Part shown: positions 20,322-30,050 of the stretch, piece after piece
How positions within the stretch are numbered: position 1 is the stretch's first letter
Layout: every line of letters begins with the position of its first letter
Origin: Yersinia entomophaga
GTDB taxonomy: Bacteria; Pseudomonadota; Gammaproteobacteria; Enterobacterales; Enterobacteriaceae
Direction of reading: 5' to 3'
Assembly: GCF_001656035.1 (NCBI RefSeq)
Contig: NZ_CP010029.1
Location: forward strand, 1,813,687-1,871,074
Length of the DNA: 57,388 nt
Made by a program: the position numbers and the translations under genes
Notes under the pieces: model-generated
What the model saw: the letters and a program-made list of their open reading frames with translations, nothing else
Databases searched by the model: none
Told to the model about the DNA's origin: nothing

Positions 20322-21623
20322 ATGATAGCCGTAGAATTAGTCATTGTTCTGCTGGCCATTTTTTTAGGGGCCAGGCTGGGCGGTATCGGGATAGGGTTTG
20401 CAGGGGGCATTGGCGTATTGGTTTTAGCCATTATTGGTGTAAAACCCGGCAGTATTCCCTTTGACGTTATTTCAATCATTATGGCTGTAATTGCCGCTAT
20501 CTCTGCAATGCAGGTCGCAGGCGGCATGGATTATCTGGTACAGCAAACTGAGAAGTTGCTGCGTAAAAACCCAAAACACATCACTATTCTGGCGCCTCTG
20601 GTCACCTATTTTTTGACCATTTTTGCCGGTACAGGGAACATCTCTCTTTCCGCATTACCAGTGATTGCTGAAGTGGCGAAGGAGCAAGGCATAAAGCCTT
20701 GCCGTCCGCTGTCTACGGCCGTGGTTTCAGCGCAAATCGCCATTACAGCATCTCCGATTTCTGCCGCCGTGGTCTATATGTCCTCGGTAATGGAAGGCCA
20801 CGGAGTCAGCTATTTACATCTACTGATGATCGTTATTCCCTCCACGCTGTGCGCCGTATTCTTAATGTCGCTGATCGTGTCATGGTGCTTTAACTCCAAA
20901 CTGTCCGATGACCCTGTTTATCTGAAACGCCTCGAAGAAGGTTTGGTCACGCTGCGCGGCGATCAGGTCAAAGTGATCAAGCCTCGGGCCAAAACCTCGG
21001 TATTACTGTTCCTGTTGGGCGTTATGTGCGTGGTGGCTTATGCCATTATCAACAGCCCAAGCGTCGGTCTGGTAGAAACGCCGCTGATGAACACCACCAA
21101 CGCGATTCTGATTATCATGCTGAGCGTCGCGACGCTGACCACGCTGGTCTGCTCCGTGGATACAGATGCCATTCTCAACTCCAGCACGTTTAAAGCCGGT
21201 ATGAGCGCCTGTATCTGTATTCTGGGCGTGGCATGGCTGGGCGATACCTTTGTACAGCACAATCTGGTATGGATTAAAGAAACGGCGGGTGGCCTGATTC
21301 AGGCTCATTCATGGTTGCTGGCAGTGATTTTCTTCTTCTGCTCTGCGCTGCTGTACTCTCAAGCTGCGACTGCCAAGGCACTGATGCCAATGGCGATGGC
21401 GCTGAACGTTTCTCCACTGGCGGCGATTGCTTCTTTCGCAGCGGTTTCCGGCCTGTTCATTTTACCAACCTACCCAACGCTGGTTGCGGCGGTTCAAATG
21501 GACGATACCGGCACCACCCGCATCGGTCGCTTCGTCTTTAACCATCCGTTCTTTATTCCCGGCACCATCGGGGTCGCGCTAGCCGTTGTATTCGGCTTCG
21601 TGATGGGCGGTCTGGTTCTCTAG
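20322..21623 (+). CDS. dcuA: Anaerobic C4-dicarboxylate transporter DcuA
   Basis: DcuA exchanges aspartate, fumarate, malate and succinate across the inner membrane and also imports aspartate as a nitrogen source. It has 433 residues and about ten hydrophobic helices. Dcu family features include the N-terminal FLGARLGGIGIGFAGGIGVL and FAGTGNISLSALPVIAE segments. CAAGGAG precedes the ATG. It lies 119 bases after aspA and works with AspA and FrdABCD in fumarate respiration. Confidence 0.97.
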   Translation: MIAVELVIVLLAIFLGARLGGIGIGFAGGIGVLVLAIIGVKPGSIPFDVISIIMAVIAAISAMQVAGGMDYLVQQTEKLLRKNPKHITILAPLVTYFLTIFAGTGNISLSALPVIAEVAKEQGIKPCRPLSTAVVSAQIAITASPISAAVVYMSSVMEGHGVSYLHLLMIVIPSTLCAVFLMSLIVSWCFNSKLSDDPVYLKRLEEGLVTLRGDQVKVIKPRAKTSVLLFLLGVMCVVAYAIINSPSVGLVETPLMNTTNAILIIMLSVATLTTLVCSVDTDAILNSSTFKAGMSACICILGVAWLGDTFVQHNLVWIKETAGGLIQAHSWLLAVIFFFCSALLYSQAATAKALMPMAMALNVSPLAAIASFAAVSGLFILPTYPTLVAAVQMDDTGTTRIGRFVFNHPFFIPGTIGVALAVVFGFVMGGLVL

Positions 21624-21631
21624 TTCTCCCC

Positions 21632-21660
21632 GAGGGCGCCCCGTGCGCCCTCATCAATCC
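21632..21660 (+). terminator. dcuA terminator candidate
   Basis: GAGGGCGC (21632-21639) pairs with GCGCCCTC (21645-21652) in a strong stem. The following sequence is only moderately T-rich. Confidence 0.5.
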
Positions 21661-21766
21661 CCTCTTATCCCGCTGCATTAATCTCCATATTGGATAAATC
21701 ATCTTCAGACCCGCCCCTCCTTCGGGGTATAGTGCATGACTGTCAGCTTTTCCTAGCGAGGTTAGA

Positions 21767-22090
21767 ATGTCTGATTCTGATGTGATTGTCGTACTGTGCA
21801 CCGCACCCGATGAAGCCAGTGCTCAAGATCTTGCAGGGCGAGTTCTGGGGGAACAACTGGCGGCCTGCGCTACGCTGCTGCCCGGCGCAACGTCTCTTTA
21901 TTACTGGGAAGGACGTTTGCAGCAGGAATACGAAGTACAAATGCTATTCAAAAGCAATAGCACCCATCAGCAGGCATTACTGAGTTTTATCAAACAACAT
22001 CACCCTTACCAGACGCCAGAATTGTTGGTCTTGCCGGTTCGGGATGGAGATAAAGATTACCTGTCATGGCTCAACGCTTCTTTACACTGA
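21767..22090 (+). CDS. cutA: Divalent cation tolerance protein CutA
   Basis: CutA is a small trimeric ferredoxin-fold protein linked to copper tolerance; its exact role is unsettled. It has 107 residues. The conserved [17 protein letters not shown] start, the [19 protein letters not shown] segment and the end [13 protein letters not shown] are present. GAGG lies 7 bases upstream. Its last 25 bases overlap the dsbD start, as in other enterobacteria, suggesting coupled translation. Confidence 0.95.
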   Translation: MSDSDVIVVLCTAPDEASAQDLAGRVLGEQLAACATLLPGATSLYYWEGRLQQEYEVQMLFKSNSTHQQALLSFIKQHHPYQTPELLVLPVRDGDKDYLSWLNASLH

Positions 22091-23790
22091 TACTGCTGCT
22101 ATGCAGCGCGCTACTGGCACCTCAAAGTGCTCAGGCATCTCTTTTTAGCCAAAACGGTCAGAGCCGCTTTTTGCCGGTCGATCAGGCATTTGCCTTTGAT
22201 TTTAGACAACAGGGCGAGCAGCTCGATTTAAGCTGGCAAATTCACCCCGGCTATTATTTGTATCGCCAGCAGATCAAGATTGTTCCGCAACAGGCGACTC
22301 TTGGCGCGGTGAACATTCCCGCAGGCCTTGCTCATAGAGACGAGTTCTATGGCGAAGTCGCGATTTTCAAACAGCGGCTGGATTTACAGATCCCGATGAT
22401 TCGGGCAGAGAAAGGAGCCAGCGTCAGCGTGACCTATCAAGGCTGCGCGGATGCGGGATTCTGTTATCCGCCGGAAACCAGAATTGTACCGCTGAGCGCC
22501 ATTGTCGCCACACCGCACACCGCAGCGGAAACGCCTGTTACGCCGCCGGCACAAACCGAATCTGAACCGGCCTCATTGCCTTTCTCTCCACTCTGGGCAC
22601 TGTTGATTGGCATCGGCATCGCTTTTACGCCGTGCGTTTTGCCAATGTATCCGTTGATTTCAGCCATTATTCTTGGAAGAGAAAAACCCCATAGCCAAGG
22701 ACGAATATTTGTTTTAGCTATGGTTTACGTCCAGGGAATGGCGCTGACTTATACCTTATTAGGATTAGTGGTGGCCGCTGCCGGGCTACAGTTTCAGGCG
22801 GCGTTACAGCATCCTTACGTGCTGATTGGGCTGTCGGCGCTGTTTGTACTGCTGGCGTTATCGATGTTCGGCCTGTATTCCCTGCAATTACCGGCTTCCC
22901 TGCAAACCCGTTTAGTCGAGTGGAGCAACCATCAACGCGGCGGTTCCCTGTTCGGCGTCTTTGCCATGGGAGCGCTAGCCGGATTAATTTGCTCCCCCTG
23001 CACCACTGCGCCTCTCAGCGCCATTTTGTTGTATATCGCTCAAAGCGGAAACATGCTGGCTGGCGGCGGTACGCTTTACCTGTACGCGCTGGGGATGGGG
23101 ATTCCACTGATTGCGGTCACGCTATTTGGCAACCGCCTGCTACCGCGCAGTGGGCCGTGGATGCAATACGTGAAAGAAGCGTTCGGCTTTGTGATTCTGG
23201 CACTGCCAGTCTTCCTACTGGAACGCATTATCGGCGATATTTGGGGCATTCGCCTGTGGAGCCTGCTGGCGGTGGCCTTCTTCGGTTGGGCCTTTATTAT
23301 CAGCTTAAAAACGCATCAAGGCTGGGTTCGGGCGCTGCAACTTCTGCTGCTGGCAGGATTACTGATTGCAGCCCGACCATTGCAGGATTGGGCTTTTGGT
23401 CACAGCGCTACGCAGCAAACGACGATTAGCCATCTCAACTTCCAGCAGATTAATAACCTACCGGAATTACAGGAAGCGCTGGCAAAGGCGAAAGGTAAAC
23501 CGGTGATGTTGGACTTGTACGCCGATTGGTGTGTAGCCTGTAAAGAGTTTGAAAAATACACCTTTAGCGATCCTAAGGTGCAGTCTCAATTAGCCAACAC
23601 GGTGCTGCTACAGGCCGATGTGACAGCCAATAATGCGGAACACGCCGCAATGCTGAAAGCGCTCAAAGTGCTGGGATTGCCAACTATCCTGTTTTTCGAC
23701 GAACAGGGAAATGAAATGACGCCGTCGCGGGTCACCGGTTATATGGATGCCGAAGCTTTTTTGCATCATTTGCAGAATAGCCAGCGGTAA
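22066..23790 (+). CDS. dsbD: Thiol:disulfide interchange protein DsbD
   Basis: DsbD carries electrons from cytoplasmic thioredoxin across the inner membrane to periplasmic DsbC, DsbG and CcmG. It has 574 residues in three modules. After a signal peptide (ending SAQA) comes an N-terminal immunoglobulin-like domain with Cys127 and Cys133. The eight-helix membrane domain follows, with Cys190 in [11 protein letters not shown] and Cys312 in CSPCTTAPL. The C-terminal thioredoxin domain carries Cys489 and Cys492 in [10 protein letters not shown]. All six redox cysteines are present. It overlaps cutA. Confidence 0.97.
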   Translation: MAQRFFTLILLLCSALLAPQSAQASLFSQNGQSRFLPVDQAFAFDFRQQGEQLDLSWQIHPGYYLYRQQIKIVPQQATLGAVNIPAGLAHRDEFYGEVAIFKQRLDLQIPMIRAEKGASVSVTYQGCADAGFCYPPETRIVPLSAIVATPHTAAETPVTPPAQTESEPASLPFSPLWALLIGIGIAFTPCVLPMYPLISAIILGREKPHSQGRIFVLAMVYVQGMALTYTLLGLVVAAAGLQFQAALQHPYVLIGLSALFVLLALSMFGLYSLQLPASLQTRLVEWSNHQRGGSLFGVFAMGALAGLICSPCTTAPLSAILLYIAQSGNMLAGGGTLYLYALGMGIPLIAVTLFGNRLLPRSGPWMQYVKEAFGFVILALPVFLLERIIGDIWGIRLWSLLAVAFFGWAFIISLKTHQGWVRALQLLLLAGLLIAARPLQDWAFGHSATQQTTISHLNFQQINNLPELQEALAKAKGKPVMLDLYADWCVACKEFEKYTFSDPKVQSQLANTVLLQADVTANNAEHAAMLKALKVLGLPTILFFDEQGNEMTPSRVTGYMDAEAFLHHLQNSQR

Positions 23791-23829
23791 TCCACACTAG
23801 CAAAACACCGATGTGGAAGGAGAAGCAAC

Positions 23830-24405
23830 GTGCAACGAGAAGACGTTTTGAGCAACGCCCTCAGCCTGTTAGAGCAACGAGGCCTCGCAACGACCAGTCT
23901 GGAAATGCTGGCAGAAAAATTATCCTTGCCCGTCAGCGACCTTCAACGTTTTTGGCCAGATAGGGAAGCGTTGCTATACGATTGCCTGCGCTACCACGGC
24001 CAGCAAATCGACACTTGGCGTCGGCAGCTACAGCTCGACGAAAGCCTGACGCCACAGCAAAAACTGCTGGCTCGCTACCAAACGCTGAATGAACAGGTTC
24101 AGCAACAGCGTTATCCCGGCTGCCTGTTTATCGCCGCCTGTAGCTTCTTCCCAGAAACCGACCATCCCATCCATCAATTGGCGGAACAACAGAAACAGGC
24201 CTCTCTGCAATATACCGAAGAATTACTGCATGAAATGGATGCCGACGACGTTGAAATGGTGGCACAGCAAATGGAGTTAATTCTGGAAGGCTGCCTGAGC
24301 AAGCTATTAATCAAACGTCGACCGCAGGATGTGGAAGTGGCAAAACGTCTGGCGGAAGACGTTCTGGCCGTCGCCCAGTGCCGCAAAAACGGCGCGCTGA
24401 GTTAA
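23830..24405 (+). CDS. yjdC: TetR-family regulator YjdC
   Basis: A 191-residue transcriptional regulator. The N-terminal TetR helix-turn-helix (about 5-50) contains [30 protein letters not shown] in register; the C-terminal part includes YPGCLFIAA and [13 protein letters not shown], as in E. coli YjdC. Its target genes are not known. It starts with GTG, with AAGGAG upstream, as in E. coli. It lies 40 bases after dsbD and may share its transcript. Confidence 0.9.
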   Translation: MQREDVLSNALSLLEQRGLATTSLEMLAEKLSLPVSDLQRFWPDREALLYDCLRYHGQQIDTWRRQLQLDESLTPQQKLLARYQTLNEQVQQQRYPGCLFIAACSFFPETDHPIHQLAEQQKQASLQYTEELLHEMDADDVEMVAQQMELILEGCLSKLLIKRRPQDVEVAKRLAEDVLAVAQCRKNGALS

Positions 24406-24493
24406 GTTCAGGGCCAGCGGCTTTGCATCTATCGCGCTCAACCCGCATTATAGTGGCCCTTTATTTTCAGTAAGACTCATAGAGAATTCAGAA

Positions 24494-26221
24494 ATGGCCC
24501 AACAAACCTCTGTTGCCGAAGTGATTTATTACCACGGCGCTGTTTATACTGCGGATCGAGATAATACGATCTGTAGCGCTATCGCTATCGGGCAGGGTTA
24601 TATCCTGGCAACTGGCAGCGATGACGAGGTACTACGCCTCGCTACTCCAGAAACTCAGCTAATTGATCTGCAAGGCAAGCTGATGATGCCAGGACTGATT
24701 GACAGCCATATGCACCCGTTTTGGGGCGGCAAGCAGCTACGCGGCTGCCACCTGAACTATGCGGCGCTGACCGTTGAACAGACGCTGGCGTTCATCCAAC
24801 AACATTTGGATGCCGATCCAAGTCAGGGGGATACCGACTGGCTACCCGTGCGGGCGTGGCAGCGTCAGGCCATGATTCCTGTCGGTGCAGATATGAGCCG
24901 TGCTGCGTTGGACACCTTAAAGACTCGCCGTCCGGTGGTGCTGTTTTCCAACGACTGCCACACCTTGGCCGCCAACAGCCGCGCACTGGAACTGTTGGGC
25001 ATTGATGAAAATACCCCAACGCCGTCCGATGGCAAAATTGCCCGCGATGAGCAGGGAAAACTGACCGGAATTCTGGAAGATGCGCCCGCAATGCGCGCTT
25101 TCGACAGCATTCCTTCCGGCTCGCCTGAGCAAAACGTGAATACCGCCGCCTATGTGCAACAGGTTTTAAATGCTCAGGGCGTGACAACGGTGATGGATAC
25201 CCGCGTATTTGCCGAACAATTATCCGCATTCGGCGCACTGCGCGATCGTGGCGAACTCACGCTGCGACTGCTGGGTGCAAAAGAAGTCACTCCCGACAGC
25301 CTGAAAGGGCCGCAGGATGCCGGACGAGCCGTTGATGAAATTGTCGAATTTGGTCGCCAATGGGGTGATAAAAACTGGACGCCAGAACCAGGTTTGGCCG
25401 TTGATCACGTTAAATTATTTATCGATGGCGTACTCCAGCCGCCGACAATGACGGCCTCGCTGCTGGAACCCTATCGTGAAAATCGCGGAACAGCCGAGCA
25501 ACCAGACTGGCAGCCAACCGAACGTTACGGTGACCTGTACTTTACGGCTCCGGTGGTGGACGCCCTGATGGTGGAATGTGCTCGCGCCGGTATGCATCCT
25601 CATACCCATACCGTCGGCGACGGTGCCATTGAAATGGTACTCAACGCCGTTGAGAAGATGCGTGAAGCTTATCCTGAGAAGGATATTCGTCCGGGCCTGG
25701 CACACAACGAATTGGTTGCAGCCCATCAATACGAACGTTTTGCCAAACTGAAAGCGACGGCGGTGCTGTCATTCCAATGGTGTGGTTTGCCGGGAGTGTT
25801 GATCGACGAAGAGCGGGAAATGCTGGGAGAAGCGCGTTTCCAGCATATGGAACCGACCGCCCGTTTCCTCGATGCGGGCGCGCGTCTGGCTTATGGCAGC
25901 GACTGGCCGATTGATCGTCTGGATGAGTGGTATAACCTTCAGGTGGGAATGACTCGTCGCGCGTGGGATAGTGAAGGAAACCCGGCTGGCCCGCGTTTAG
26001 ATAACGACCGCGATTTGACGTTAATCGAAGTGCTGCGAGCGGCAACTATTGACGCTGCCTATATGATTGCCAAAGAACAATACATTGGCTCATTGGAAGT
26101 CGGTAAATTTGCCGATGCAATTATTTTTAAAAATAATCTGTTTGAACAACCGGCGGAAACCATTTATCAGACCAAAATCGAAAAAACGCTGATCGGTGGG
26201 AAAATCGTTTACCAAAGTTAA
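24494..26221 (+). CDS. Amidohydrolase (YtcJ/NfdA-like, amidohydrolase family 3)
   Basis: A 575-residue metal-dependent hydrolase. Residues 70-74 are DSHMH, the first metal-binding His pair of the superfamily. Later MHPHTHTVGDGAIE and AHNELV supply further His ligands, and GSDWPID near 475 gives the conserved Asp. The N-terminal beta-sandwich (VIYYHGAVYTADRDNTICSA) and the closing FADAIIF and LIGGKIVYQS are typical. Relatives include N-substituted formamide deformylase, but the substrate cannot be told. The adjacent amine/amino acid permease suggests a nitrogenous compound. The ribosome site is weak. No signal peptide is seen. Confidence 0.85.
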   Translation: MAQQTSVAEVIYYHGAVYTADRDNTICSAIAIGQGYILATGSDDEVLRLATPETQLIDLQGKLMMPGLIDSHMHPFWGGKQLRGCHLNYAALTVEQTLAFIQQHLDADPSQGDTDWLPVRAWQRQAMIPVGADMSRAALDTLKTRRPVVLFSNDCHTLAANSRALELLGIDENTPTPSDGKIARDEQGKLTGILEDAPAMRAFDSIPSGSPEQNVNTAAYVQQVLNAQGVTTVMDTRVFAEQLSAFGALRDRGELTLRLLGAKEVTPDSLKGPQDAGRAVDEIVEFGRQWGDKNWTPEPGLAVDHVKLFIDGVLQPPTMTASLLEPYRENRGTAEQPDWQPTERYGDLYFTAPVVDALMVECARAGMHPHTHTVGDGAIEMVLNAVEKMREAYPEKDIRPGLAHNELVAAHQYERFAKLKATAVLSFQWCGLPGVLIDEEREMLGEARFQHMEPTARFLDAGARLAYGSDWPIDRLDEWYNLQVGMTRRAWDSEGNPAGPRLDNDRDLTLIEVLRAATIDAAYMIAKEQYIGSLEVGKFADAIIFKNNLFEQPAETIYQTKIEKTLIGGKIVYQS

Positions 26222-26238
26222 TCTAACCTTATAAAAAA

Positions 26239-26266
26239 GGGGCAGTGCTGCGGCGCTGCCTTTTTA
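26239..26266 (+). terminator. Terminator after the amidohydrolase gene
   Basis: GGCAGTGC (26241-26248), loop TGCG, and GCGCTGCC (26253-26260) form an 8-base stem with one G-U pair, followed by TTTTTA. Confidence 0.9.
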
Positions 26267-26613
26267 TTTTAGGCCATTACCACCCTTTATTGAACATTAT
26301 CACTTTGTATTTCAATAGCAGAATATAAATGCCGGTCAAGTTAACCAAAAACACCACTTTAGGATATCTATTATTAACATTGATTAATTTTATATATTCC
26401 CAATAATTAGAAAGAAATAATCGCGTTATCGCCCTCCTGCGCTAAATTAAAATTCATCGTATTTACCCGAAAAAAACCGCGGCCTTGGCTATTATTACTC
26501 TCCGTACTCACGCTGAGCTTTCCAACCCGTACCCCCTGTGTCAAAATCCGCTCCCTTTTTATATTTGAACACCAGAACGACGGTATCCGTTGATACCAGG
26601 AGATGATAGGGTA
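26267..26613 (+). other. Leader region of the permease gene
   Basis: About 350 bases, AT-rich on the left. It presumably holds the permease promoter. No operator or reliable gene was recognised. Confidence 0.35.
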
Positions 26614-27957
26614 ATGCCACAAAATATTCAGTTACGCAGAGTTCTTAAAACGCCAGCCTTGGTCGCCTTCGGCCTTGCTTATATGGTTCCGCTGGGCGTA
26701 TTCACCACTTACGGTCAGGTGACGGTTCTCAGTCATGGCCACTTACCTATCGCTTATCTCATCACGATCATCACCATTTTATTTACTGCTCTCAGCTATT
26801 GTCGTATGACCAGCGCGCTCCCGCTGGCTGGCTCTGCCTATTCTTACGTACAGCGCTGTTTTGGCGGTAAAACCGGTTTTCTGGTGGGTTGGGCGCAAAT
26901 ATTGGATTATCTGTTCCTGCCGATCCTTAACTATTTAGTTTTAGGTATATTTTTACACGAAGCATTCCCGGCTATTCCTGCGGCAGTCTTTGTCCTGGGT
27001 TCGATCGTCAGCGTCAGCTTGCTGAATATCCTCGGCGTTCGCTTGCTAACGTCGGTTAATTTCTCGCTGATTTCGGCGCAAATGGTCTTTATCGTTCTGT
27101 TTTTGGCACTATCGTTCAGCCAGGCCGATCTCAGCCCGGAAGCACTGTTAAAGCCGCTGTTGGTGGGCTCATCTGACTTTTCCGGTCTGTTATCCGGCGC
27201 GGCGGTGCTTTGTCTAGCCTTCCTCGGTTTTGATGCCATAGCGACCATGGCGGAGGAAGCGCATGACGCCAAACGCACGCTGCCACGCGCTATTCTGATT
27301 ACCGTTATCGCAGCCGGTACTATATTTATGGCCGTTTCTTATGCCGCTCACCTTATCTACCCAGACTGGAAAGCGCTGATTCCGGTACAAGATACCGCCA
27401 GTTTGGTGATATCGGAAAAAGTAGGCGGCAAGTGGATGTACACCTTCTTTATGGCGACCTATCTGACCGGCGTATATGCCTCTGCCATGACGGCTCAGAC
27501 CGGGGTTTCACGCATCTTTTACGCCATGGGTCGTGAAGGCGTGCTGCCACGCAAAATCTTTTTCCATCTTCACACACGTTTCCACACGCCTTATCGAGCC
27601 ATCATTTTTGTCGCGATTATCTCGCTCTCCGCACTGTTCCTCGATTTGAGCATGGTGGTATCAATGATTAGCTTCGGCGCACTCGGCGCATTTACCTTCG
27701 TGAATCTCAGCGTGGTCAAACACTTCCTGATCAATGAGAAACGCCGCGGCACCAGCGCCATGATTAAGTATGGCCTGCTCCCGATGATAGGGTTTGTGAT
27801 GTCGGTGTGGCTTTGGGTCAATCTGGAGCCAGACGCACTGAAGGTAGGATTGATATGGTTGGTCATTGGGTTTATCTATCTGGTTTATCTGACCAAAGGC
27901 CTGCGCCAGGCGCCGCCTTCTGTCGATCATGATGACATTGCTCACCTGATAGATTAA
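26614..27957 (+). CDS. APC-family amine/amino acid permease (PuuP/PlaP-like)
   Basis: A 447-residue inner-membrane transporter with about 12 hydrophobic helices. The N-terminal FGLAYMVPLGVFTTYGQV and the LPLAGSAYSYVQ motif are typical of APC transporters. The middle LAFLGFDAIATMAEEAHDAKRTLPRAI matches the putrescine importers PuuP and PlaP. Substrate is probably a polyamine or amino acid; this is inferred from similarity. The frame extends to a TTG at 26590, but the ATG at 26614 has AGGAG about 11 bases upstream. It follows the amidohydrolase gene on the same strand after a terminator. Confidence 0.85.
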   Translation: MPQNIQLRRVLKTPALVAFGLAYMVPLGVFTTYGQVTVLSHGHLPIAYLITIITILFTALSYCRMTSALPLAGSAYSYVQRCFGGKTGFLVGWAQILDYLFLPILNYLVLGIFLHEAFPAIPAAVFVLGSIVSVSLLNILGVRLLTSVNFSLISAQMVFIVLFLALSFSQADLSPEALLKPLLVGSSDFSGLLSGAAVLCLAFLGFDAIATMAEEAHDAKRTLPRAILITVIAAGTIFMAVSYAAHLIYPDWKALIPVQDTASLVISEKVGGKWMYTFFMATYLTGVYASAMTAQTGVSRIFYAMGREGVLPRKIFFHLHTRFHTPYRAIIFVAIISLSALFLDLSMVVSMISFGALGAFTFVNLSVVKHFLINEKRRGTSAMIKYGLLPMIGFVMSVWLWVNLEPDALKVGLIWLVIGFIYLVYLTKGLRQAPPSVDHDDIAHLID

Positions 27958-27980
27958 GTTTTCCCATTGAACCAAACAGA

Positions 27981-28018
27981 TAGGCCCCGCATTGACCGTG
28001 TTCAAGCGGGGCTTATTT
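27981..28018 (+). terminator. Permease gene terminator
   Basis: GCCCCGC (27984-27990) pairs with GCGGGGC (28006-28012), followed by TTATTTCGTTT. Confidence 0.82.
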
Positions 28019-28056
28019 CGTTTATATGACTCATTCTCGCTGTGGAAAAAACCGGA

Positions 28057-28599
28057 ATGTTAACCAGCCGTCGAATTACACATACTGATGCACCTTACTT
28101 TGTCGAAGTAGACAAACTGTATGAAAGCGCCTTCCCCCGCCATGAAAAACGCACTCCTAAAGCTAAAACCAGCGCGTTAAACAACGATAATTATTTGTTA
28201 CTTGCCTGGTTCGACGGCGAACTATTTGTAGGAATGATTGGTTCATGGGCGTTTAACGGTTATACCTATATTGAACATCTGGCTGTCAGTAGCCAGCAAC
28301 GCTCGCAGGGATACGGCAAACGCATACTTGAGCAATTTATACGACAGCATCCGGTGATTATTCTGGAGGTCGACCCACTGACGACTGAAATCGCCCGTAA
28401 GCGCCTGCGCTTCTATCAAGGACTCGGCTTCGTAGAAAACAGCTTCGAGCACCGCCACCCCCGCTATCATCCGGATCTTGACGATCACGAACTGGTGGTA
28501 TTGAGCTACCCAGAACCAATCAGCCAAGCTCTTTATAATCAATTTAATAATGAGCTTATCAACATCGTAATGGGCAACGTGTCGTCCCTGAGATTTTGA
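28057..28599 (+). CDS. GNAT-family N-acetyltransferase
   Basis: A 180-residue putative acyl-CoA-dependent acetyltransferase. The core strand IEHLAVSSQQRSQGYGKRIL contains the acetyl-CoA loop Q-R-S-Q-G-Y-G-K (the R/Q-x-x-G-x-G/A motif). The following RLRFYQGLGFVEN is the classic GNAT motif B. The substrate is unknown. A GTG five codons upstream is an alternative start; neither has a strong ribosome site. It lies between the permease terminator and tRNA-Phe. Confidence 0.82.
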   Translation: MLTSRRITHTDAPYFVEVDKLYESAFPRHEKRTPKAKTSALNNDNYLLLAWFDGELFVGMIGSWAFNGYTYIEHLAVSSQQRSQGYGKRILEQFIRQHPVIILEVDPLTTEIARKRLRFYQGLGFVENSFEHRHPRYHPDLDDHELVVLSYPEPISQALYNQFNNELINIVMGNVSSLRF

Positions 28600-28748
28600 G
28601 AAACTCGCGGCACTATGTCGCTCAGCGCCCAACAATGAGCGATAATGCATCAAAACCAGCTAAAACGCTGAAACATTAGGCAGGCAATCAAGAAGTGGAA
28701 GGATTTACATTGACGAGCCAACGGTAATCGAGTTTAATACGCCCCGTT

Positions 28749-28824
28749 GCCCGGATAGCTCAGTCGGTAGAGCAGGGGATTGAAAATCCCCGTGTCCTTG
28801 GTTCGATTCCGAGTCCGGGCACCA
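28749..28824 (+). tRNA. pheU: tRNA-Phe (GAA)
   Basis: A complete 76-base tRNA with encoded CCA. The acceptor stem is GCCCGGA/TCCGGGC, the D-arm AGCTCAGTCGGTAGAGC, the anticodon stem GGGGATTGAAAATCCCC with GAA at 28782-28784, and the T-arm GGTTCGATTCC. It sits downstream of yjdC, as pheU does in E. coli. This is a known site for island integration in enterobacteria. Confidence 0.99.
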
Positions 28825-28832
28825 TATTTAGA

Positions 28833-28857
28833 GAAACCAGCCTACGGCTGGTTTTTT
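28833..28857 (+). terminator. tRNA-Phe terminator
   Basis: AAACCAGCC (28834-28842) pairs with GGCTGGTTT around TAC, followed by TTTT. Confidence 0.92.
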
Positions 28858-28880
28858 GCTTTCTGGCATCTGGACTCTTC

Positions 28881-28976
28881 ATCGAACACGTTCGATTATT
28901 CGAGCCAAAGGCTCTCACCCCTGCGGGGCCGTCGCAAGCGACGTTCAAAGCCGCCTAGCGGCGTTGTCCGAGTCCG
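28881..28976. repeat. Run of five short perfect hairpins next to tRNA-Phe
   Basis: Five consecutive inverted repeats occupy 82 bases: ATCGAAC-AC-GTTCGAT (28881-28896), GAGCC-AAA-GGCTC (28902-28914), CCCC-TGC-GGGG (28918-28928), CGTCGC-AA-GCGACG (28930-28943) and GCCGC-CTA-GCGGC (28950-28962). TCCGAGTCCG (28967-28976) then repeats ten bases of the tRNA-Phe 3' half (28808-28817). It is not a tRNA and has no coding sense. It may be an integration scar or an unrecognised structured element. Confidence 0.6.
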
Positions 28977-29122
28977 CCAATTACTCTATCGACACTGAAC
29001 CTACTTCAGAGTGACCCAATAGATATTGGTTTTTAATTCAGCAGAATTAAGAACTCTACTATCTGGAAATACAGATACTGTAACAGCAATATGTAGTCTA
29101 TATATTTGCATCTATGAAACCA

Positions 29123-29350
29123 TTAATGCCATTGATAAAGCCCATTCTTTTCTGAACGGTATTGAGTTGGCGACATATTGAAATAACTTTTAAAATCCTG
29201 GCAGAAAGTACTCTGACTAGGGAACGCCATATCCTGGCTGATTTCACTCACTCTCAGATTTGTCTCTACCCGTTTATCCGCGGATAAAATAAGTCTTTTC
29301 CACCGTCTATATTTGGATAAGCTCATGCCTATTTCGCTTTGGCCTTCAAG
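29123..29350 (-). pseudogene. AraC-family regulator remnant
   Basis: The minus-strand frame encodes the last part of an AraC/XylS DNA-binding domain. SEIGMSLSKYRRWKRLI corresponds to the end of the first helix-turn-helix. VSEISQDMAFPSQSTFCQDFK is the second helix-turn-helix, and YFNMSPTQYRSE is the family signature end. About 75 codons remain, with a stop immediately upstream of the homologous part, so the sensor domain and half the DNA-binding domain are lost. It is unlikely to be functional. Confidence 0.75.
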
Positions 29351-29891
29351 TCAAAATAAGATTTAGAGTATCCAGCCACAGCAATAACGTCCGAGACTTT
29401 GATTCCCAGATGAATATTGACTTATACCCAACAAAAAATGTCAGGAAAACTTTTAATAAAAAAATTTTTTGGCATAGGTCATATCAAGACATGAGATTCC
29501 CTGTTGATTAAAAGAAAAACCAATATATTGTCATGAAGCGAAAACTCTCTACTTCGTATTATAAATCGAATAAATAATTATGTTAGCGGTTTATCAGGCA
29601 GCCTTAAATACCGCATTTACTCTTTCTTCCCACAGCATTACTACCGGTAATACACTCAATATTTTCAATAAATAAAAAATGTTATTAGCTGCTATATTTA
29701 AAAAATAAAAGTGGTTATCAATAAGTGACAATAAAGTTCGGTAGCCTGAATAGCAAGCCTGTCTATCAATCCAAATGAGCTACTGTTTTTAACTGACTCT
29801 CGTTATAAATACAAACTTCATCGACCAGAAAACAGTGATAAGCACATCGCTGGTAAACTCTGCAATACGGCTGTTGACGCCTCAGAGCTAT

Positions 29892-29924
29892 AAAACAAAA
29901 AAACCCTCCAGAAATAAGGAGGGT
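29892..29924 (-). terminator. tdc operon terminator
   Basis: On the minus strand ACCCTCC (29924-29918) pairs with GGAGGGT (29909-29903), followed by TTTTTTGTTTT. It lies about 125 bases after the tdcD stop. Confidence 0.88.
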
Positions 29925-30050
29925 CAGTGGAAATGACGGAACGTTGGAGGAAAAGCCCAAGCGCGGTATCTCCGCCGTGTTTTACCTGTCTGAACGCTAA
30001 ATCGCCCCTAAATTCAGATATAAACCAGCAGAAAATTGTCTCTCACGCGT

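Larger units (their letters stand above)
28977..30050. other. Gene-poor AT-rich region after tRNA-Phe
   Basis: More than 1 kb with no intact gene. It holds an AraC-family fragment (29123-29350, minus) and, near the right end, the terminator of the tdc operon (29892-29924). The middle part (29351-29880) shows no recognisable coding sequence or RNA. It looks like decayed accessory DNA. Confidence 0.5.

Noticed and set aside
26407..26622. A 71-codon minus-strand frame
   Set aside because: It overlaps the permease start region, has no recognised domain and no convincing ribosome site.
28780..28998. A 72-codon plus-strand frame and a 62-codon minus-strand frame
   Set aside because: Both overlap tRNA-Phe, its terminator and the hairpin run.
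29766..29960. A 64-codon minus-strand frame
   Set aside because: It contains the tdc operon terminator hairpin.
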